DNA from: Strobilurus pachycystidiatus
Lineage: Eukaryota; Basidiomycota; Agaricomycetes; Agaricales; Physalacriaceae
DNA length: 64,000 bases
Reading direction: 5' to 3'
NCBI GenBank assembly: GCA_019915135.1
Contig: JAHLMK010000007.1
Span: forward strand, 1,178,001 to 1,242,000
Positions 59,686 to 64,000 of this stretch are shown piece after piece (position 1 is the first letter of the stretch; each line of letters begins with the position of its first letter). The notes beneath the pieces are model-generated. The model saw only the letters and a list, made by a program, of their open reading frames with translations, had not been told where the DNA came from and searched no databases. A program made the position numbers and the translations under genes.

Positions 59686-60124
59686 ATCCTATTGATAATA
59701 TCTTTCGTAAATTTCGTTGACAGTCATGTATGTACATATAGTACGCGTGTATCATACTTCCTACGCACTGCAGTTTTGCATCTGTGCACGATTAGGTTCT
59801 GTCGCGTAAGAATGTTCCCCTTGTAAAATGGTGACCTTGGGGCTGTGCCCTTCTGGGCGTGCCTCCGGGATTCTTACTCGCAGTTCAATTGGGCCGAAAT
59901 CATGCACAGCAGCAAATTACTCGACGTCTTCAGCAGGAAATGGATATTCGGACCTCAGTGAAACGATTAATATTAGTTCCAACTGAGCGTTGGGCCTGTC
60001 CTCGATCAATCCCACTAAGGACTCAATCCACAAGCTATTGTTGCCCAAAGATAAGTCGTCAATGGCCGTCCACACCCTCGCAACCTTCAATCGCAGAAGC
60101 ACAGAAGGTTTCTGCGCTAGAGAT
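59686..60124. other. Intergenic, no gene seen
   Basis: 3' flank of the VPS15 remnant up to the AT-rich element. No supported frame. Confidence 0.4.
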
Positions 60125-60560
60125 GTCCACGAATATATATTCGAGTATATTCTTATTCATGCGCACGAATAATCCCCCCTCCAAGGGTCATAATTGTTAT
60201 TCATGAATATACTCTTAATTTTATTCGTCAACTTAATCTTCATTGCGAATATTTCGCTTTTATTCATGAATATTCACGAATACACAAGTATAATCATCTC
60301 AATGTCACTCAAGATCACAGTTAAAGTTATTGAATGACCTATAAATCATTCAAACAGCATCTAAATTTATCATAAACTTGTCTTTAGTACTGAGAATTCA
60401 GTATTGTCAGACACTCATGAATGAGTTGAGGATTATGTGAACTTGAAGGTTCATATTCTATATTCATCAACTTATTCTTATTCACGAATGTAATATATTC
60501 GTCATATTCATATTCATGAATAAGATTAAGAATATATTCATGAATATTCTCCTTTACTCC
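60125..60560. mobile_element. AT-rich palindrome-dense element, MITE-like
   Basis: About 430 bp dominated by variants of ATTCATGAATA and ATTCACGAATA, each nearly self-complementary. The two ends look inverted relative to each other: the left end has GAGTATATTCTTATTCATG (about 60142-60160). The reverse complement of the right end (about 60490-60555) has GAATATATTCTTA...TTCATGAATA. No coding capacity. The element could be a non-autonomous DNA transposon; target-site duplications were not clear by eye. Confidence 0.5.
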
Positions 60561-61680
60561 TTATTTGTGGTCATGTCTATTCTGCGCCAACCTCTCCAAA
60601 CAGTCCCCGAAATCGCCCCAACTTCTCGAAAATACTTTGAGCCCTGGAACCGTGTCGCGGAGATCTTGAACAAATGAGAACATGAGGGATTCCGGCGATT
60701 CATCTGGCGAAGCGGTCATGCACGGAAGTAATCTTGGTGCAGAGGAAAGGATGTGGGGAATCTGGGGATGAGTTCCAATTCTTCCGGCGCGCCAAATTTG
60801 AAATCGTTGAAATTCTTGTGTCCTGGGTTGCCAATTGACAAAGGGAAGTGGGAGCTCTGTATCGGGATTGGGATGTCAGGAGGCGGAAGTACTGGCCGTT
60901 GCCAAGTATTTACATCCCGAACACAATCCTTGGTCATGGTTGTGTACAACATGAGATGAGGAGAAGCCGCTCGAAGACTGTCTCGGTCGTGGCAATCGGC
61001 GATGATCCCTGTAATAGAGCTATGATTGGAAAATAGAGCACGAAGCAGCTGAAATGTCTGAATGTAGGATTTCAGAAGGTGGCAACCCAATCAAAATGCT
61101 GACGACTTTCGCCTAACAGCAATGATCCCCATAATGGCTGAATTCCCGCCGCTAGTCATCGAAATCCCGCCGTCCTGAGTCCACTGAAATCAATGTCCAG
61201 CGCGCACCGGATGTTGGTGGGGAGCATCCTCGGCAGTGCGTTCGTCGCCGCTTAAGCGTGGGCGCTGTTCAAATTTGGAGTCATTGACTCGACCGCGGGA
61301 CCGTTGGACGCACCATTGCCTTCTTCTGTCGGAGCGGCCTCCGCTACAGGTTCCGCCACTGTCGCCAATTGTCAGCCCGTTATTGCAGCCATTGCGGGAT
61401 GTGGCCGCACCTCTAGTAATAAATCTGTCCTCGTCTTTCTGCATCGTTGACACGATGGAATGAATCAGGAAAACGCCAAACCACTCAATACCTTATCTGT
61501 ATTAGTTTGCAGGACTTCAATGATGAGAGTCTTTGAGAATTCTTTTCCAGAGCAGGTATACGCGATAGAGAGATATTGAGAGTAGATGCGCGATACGGAA
61601 ATGATAATGAGCTGTATGAAGTATAGAAAAATGCAGCGACGATGATGTGAGTATATATATATATATATTGTGTCCAATCC
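60561..61680. other. Intergenic, no confident gene
   Basis: A minus-strand frame at 60716-61090 and frames on both strands near 61190-61460 are open, but none shows a recognisable motif or clear splice partners. A (TA)n microsatellite lies at about 61652-61670. Confidence 0.35.
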
Positions 61681-62260
61681 CTAAACCTGAAACGACTTGG
61701 ATGCTTGAGCAAACGCGATGGCAACAGTCTAGGAAGAATGTAAGTCGAGACTCTATGTTGAAGGAGAAGACATCTTACCTCGGAATGACTCAAAGACAGC
61801 AAGACCTTCTTGACCCCTTTGGCAGCAGCCTGCGCCTTGGCATCACCGTGAAGAACAACAGTCAGTGCGCCAGTCAATGCATCGTTGACGATCTCGATGT
61901 CCTTCATGGCAGCCGCAGCACCCCTCGAGGCAACACCAAGCGACTTGAAGACAGCCTCCTTGCCGACCCACCGAGCGGCGTGCGATGATGAGGGTGAGGG
62001 TTGGGCGTTGCAGTACGCGATCTCGGCCTCAGTGAAGTTGCCAGAAGCAAAGATGGGGTTGTGAGAAGGCACAGAAGAGATCAATTCTGTGAGACAGAGT
62101 GAGAAGCTCATTCAAGAGAAAGTAATAAACAAGGACGAACCTTGGTCAACTCCAACGCCCGCTGCAGGCTTTGTGTCAGCTCGGCGACGGTTTTCGCATT
62201 GGCAGAATCGTACTTGGCATCCTTTGGTTGGTCATCAGGAAACACCCTATGGGATCCAAG
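61681..62260 (-). pseudogene. Fragment of fatty acid synthase alpha (FAS2): 3' phosphopantetheinyl transferase domain
   Basis: The end of the fungal type I fatty acid synthase alpha subunit. Upstream part reads PKDAKYDSANAKTVAELTQ; then, in another frame, KPAAGVGVDQ is spliced (intron about 62092-62142) to ELISSVPSHNPIFASGNFTE, AEIAYCNAQPSPSSSHAA, RWVGKEAVFKSLGVASRGA, AAMKDIEIVNDALTGALTV and LLSLSHSE, and a last exon TVAIAFAQASKSFQV with stop at 61681-61683. This is the whole ACPS-like domain (magnesium-binding E and the RWVGKEAVFKSLG signature). The link between PKDAK...ELTQ and KPAAGVGVDQ needs a frame change plus loss of linker, so the copy carries an internal deletion. The remaining ~1700 residues of FAS2 are absent. 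Confidence 0.8.
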
Positions 62261-62540
62261 TATTCATAAGCACATGTATCAGAAGCAGTGGTTTTAAAGC
62301 TGTCAAAGTGCTTATAAGTGCTCAAATCACTTCAAAGTGTATTGAAGCAGGCATCACCTGTACAACTAGCTTGAAGTACTTGAACACATCTAAAAATACT
62401 ATCAAACAATTGTCAATTCACCATTTACTTTGGAACATATCAATTCACAACCTTTTTTGCCACTTATATCGAAGTCCTTGCAAATACTCTGAATTACATA
62501 AAAGTATCTGATAGAAAGTTCGCATCCTCATCAATAAGTT
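62261..62540. repeat. AT-rich repeat-like insertion upstream of the FAS2 fragment
   Basis: An AT-rich stretch with short repeats of AGTGCTTATAAGTGCT and CACTTCAAAGTG type (near 62307-62340) and none of the codon structure of its neighbours. It marks the 5' breakpoint of the FAS2 fragment, so it may be the insertion that truncated it. Confidence 0.35.
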
Positions 62541-63120
62541 GCCGTGCCCTCCTTCAATTCTTGGCGGCGTATGATCTTGGTCTTGTTCAGAACCTCATGA
62601 CGCACAAGGTGCCGCTCAGTGTATTCTTCAGTATACAGTAGCTTGCCTTGACGGGGCAGAGCATTAGGGTTGAGACTGCGAAGTGGATGAGTAAGAGTTT
62701 GTAGCAAAAGGAAAGAATACATGCTGGAAGCGCTGTACACCACTTCGGCCTCGCAGGTGCCCCCGATGTTTCATGCGATAATTGGCTGCATAGCCACGTT
62801 GCCGAGCACGGATTGTCTCTTGCTCTGCTGCAGACATGCTGTTGCGGCGACTGACTAAAAGTGAGTGTGGTGCACAAGCAAGAAAGGGCTAACTCACACC
62901 GTTGGGCTGCGGCGCGCTTCTTCTCGCGCCGTTCTGCGGCGTGTGCTGCCTCATATCGTCTCTCCGCTTCCTTTTGTCTGGCGCGTTTTTGGGCAGCTTT
63001 CTGCATTTGCGAGGGCGGCGGCGTAATGAGACGGGATGAGGATATGTGGGTTTGTGGACGACGGGGGAGGGGAGGTGCTGAAAAATAGGGTCTGGCGATA
63101 ATTGCCGAAGACGTAAGCAC
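62541..63120 (-). CDS. Possible small basic protein of an expanded family
   Basis: An open frame on the minus strand with a highly basic, alanine-rich stretch (MQKAAQKRARQKEAERRYEA, AERREKKRAAAQR), followed after a possible intron (GTGTGAGTTA...CTTTTAG) by MSAAEQETIRARQRGYAANY and RMKHRGHLRGRSGVQRFQHV. The pattern resembles small R/K/A-rich, function-unknown Agaricomycete genes often found beside repeats. The start is unclear: the frame upstream of the first internal ATG (about 63006) has no ATG. The 3' end is also uncertain. Low confidence. Confidence 0.35.
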
Positions 63121-64000
63121 AATGACACAGCGTTGTGTTTGGGCAGCGGCGGCGCTGTATTGTCCGTGCGCGTGTGGTACGCTGTCTGCTGGTGATGGTA
63201 GATGCAGAAATCAAAAGAGCCGTATTTCGTGCGGGTGGCGGCGGGCTGCATAAAAATGCGGCCCGCACCTGGCCCAGCATGATGGCTACCCTCGCATAAG
63301 TGCTGCATCACCGCCGTAGCAGTAACACAGCAGAGAGTGCGAGGGTTGTGGGAAGGTGGTGAGGGAGGAACGGTGGGTGAATGCCGCCCCCGCTTCTGGC
63401 GAAGGGCTTACGCGTAATGTGGCGGTCGAGTCGGTTTGAGGGTGGTGGGTCTGCGCTTGGCCTTGTCGCGGGGTCGATGCCTGCCTGAAATGTGGTCAGT
63501 AGAAAGAGAAAATGTCGGCGCGGCACTATGAGCACCGCCGACGTCGATGGAATACATATGAATAAGAGATGAAAAAGAATGAATAACACACCAAGACCCA
63601 AATTGCCCCGCCCCCGCGCTGTTGACGTGCTCGCCGGCACGGCTGGGTGGCTCATTGTCGCCGTCGTCGGGTAGGAGGCTGCCCGCCGTCCTCGATGCCA
63701 TGCTGCCCACTTGACGGGGGCTTACGCGGCGGCGTCTTCCTTGTTCGTGTCTGTGGCAGAGGCCGGGGTACCGCGTCCTGAGGTTGGCATCCAAATTCCA
63801 GTCGTCGTCGGGCCTCGTGGGCGTGTTCGCAGGCGTGGTCGCAGATCGATGGTTGTGGTGTGAGGGAGAGAGAACAAATCCAAACAGCGTTCAGATTCGC
63901 GGACCGTGTCGCCGGCGCCAAATCTGGCGGACGGCGACGACGATAGCGGCGGAGTGCGAAGTCGGGGGAGGCTGAAACTTGGCGTACACAGTCCTGTGCC
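63121..64000. other. Right edge, no confident gene
   Basis: Short frames on both strands, GC-rich in the last 600 bp. A minus-strand gene could begin beyond the window or in this stretch (possible exons near 63650-63920), but no family motif was recognised. Confidence 0.3.

Noticed and set aside
60716..61090. Minus-strand frame of 124 codons
   Set aside because: Open but with no recognised motif, and no convincing upstream or downstream exon. Left as unassigned.

Overview
The window looks like nuclear DNA of a mushroom-forming basidiomycete (Agaricomycetes). Genes are intron-rich with short introns (about 45-65 nt, GT-AG with a few GC-AG). Intergenic gaps are short in the left half, and the gene content is typical of the class: Xfp/acetate kinase, GH31 glucosidase II, Yck-type casein kinase, F-box proteins with leucine-rich tails, and Agaricomycete-only families. 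No rRNA, tRNA, CRISPR or bacterial operon structure was seen. Gene models were spliced by eye, so internal exon edges are approximate where not stated.

Left part (1-27 kb), housekeeping and metabolism: the 3' end of a Dbp6/DDX51-like RNA helicase; an M28 glutamate carboxypeptidase-like membrane peptidase (-); acetate kinase (-) and phosphoketolase (+) sharing a ~500 bp divergent promoter; a small mitochondrial-type protein; a bifunctional PFK-2/FBPase-2 (-); an MFS drug/polyamine-type exporter (-); a secreted S41-type peptidase (+) with a 21-nt microexon; a Yck-like casein kinase I (-); and glucosidase II alpha subunit (+). Xfp plus Ack would convert xylulose-5-P or fructose-6-P to acetyl-P and then acetate with ATP gain. 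A fructose-2,6-bisphosphate enzyme lies about 1.7 kb beyond the end of xfp.

Middle (27-42 kb), lineage-specific genes: a tandem duplication of a three-TM orphan gene (27.2-30 kb) with an LTR-like fragment between the copies; an F-box/LRR protein; two uncharacterised intron-rich genes; a protein joining an F-box-like start to a nucleotidyltransferase-like GS...DLDVYV motif; and a large FHA protein with a charged, SP-rich, Ki-67-like tail.

Right part (42-64 kb), increasingly rearranged: a ~1.6 kb duplicated pair of catalytically degenerate short-chain dehydrogenases flanking a SAM methyltransferase and a monocarboxylate-type MFS transporter; then a repeat-rich zone. That zone contains a one-ORF fragment of SLA2 (talin-like domain), a multiply broken copy of the 3' half of VPS15, and a truncated 3' end of fatty acid synthase alpha (phosphopantetheinyl transferase domain). 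Among these lie members of expanded Agaricomycete families, minisatellites and an AT-rich element full of ATTCATGAATA palindromes. The clustering of 3' fragments of essential genes is the most unusual feature of the window.
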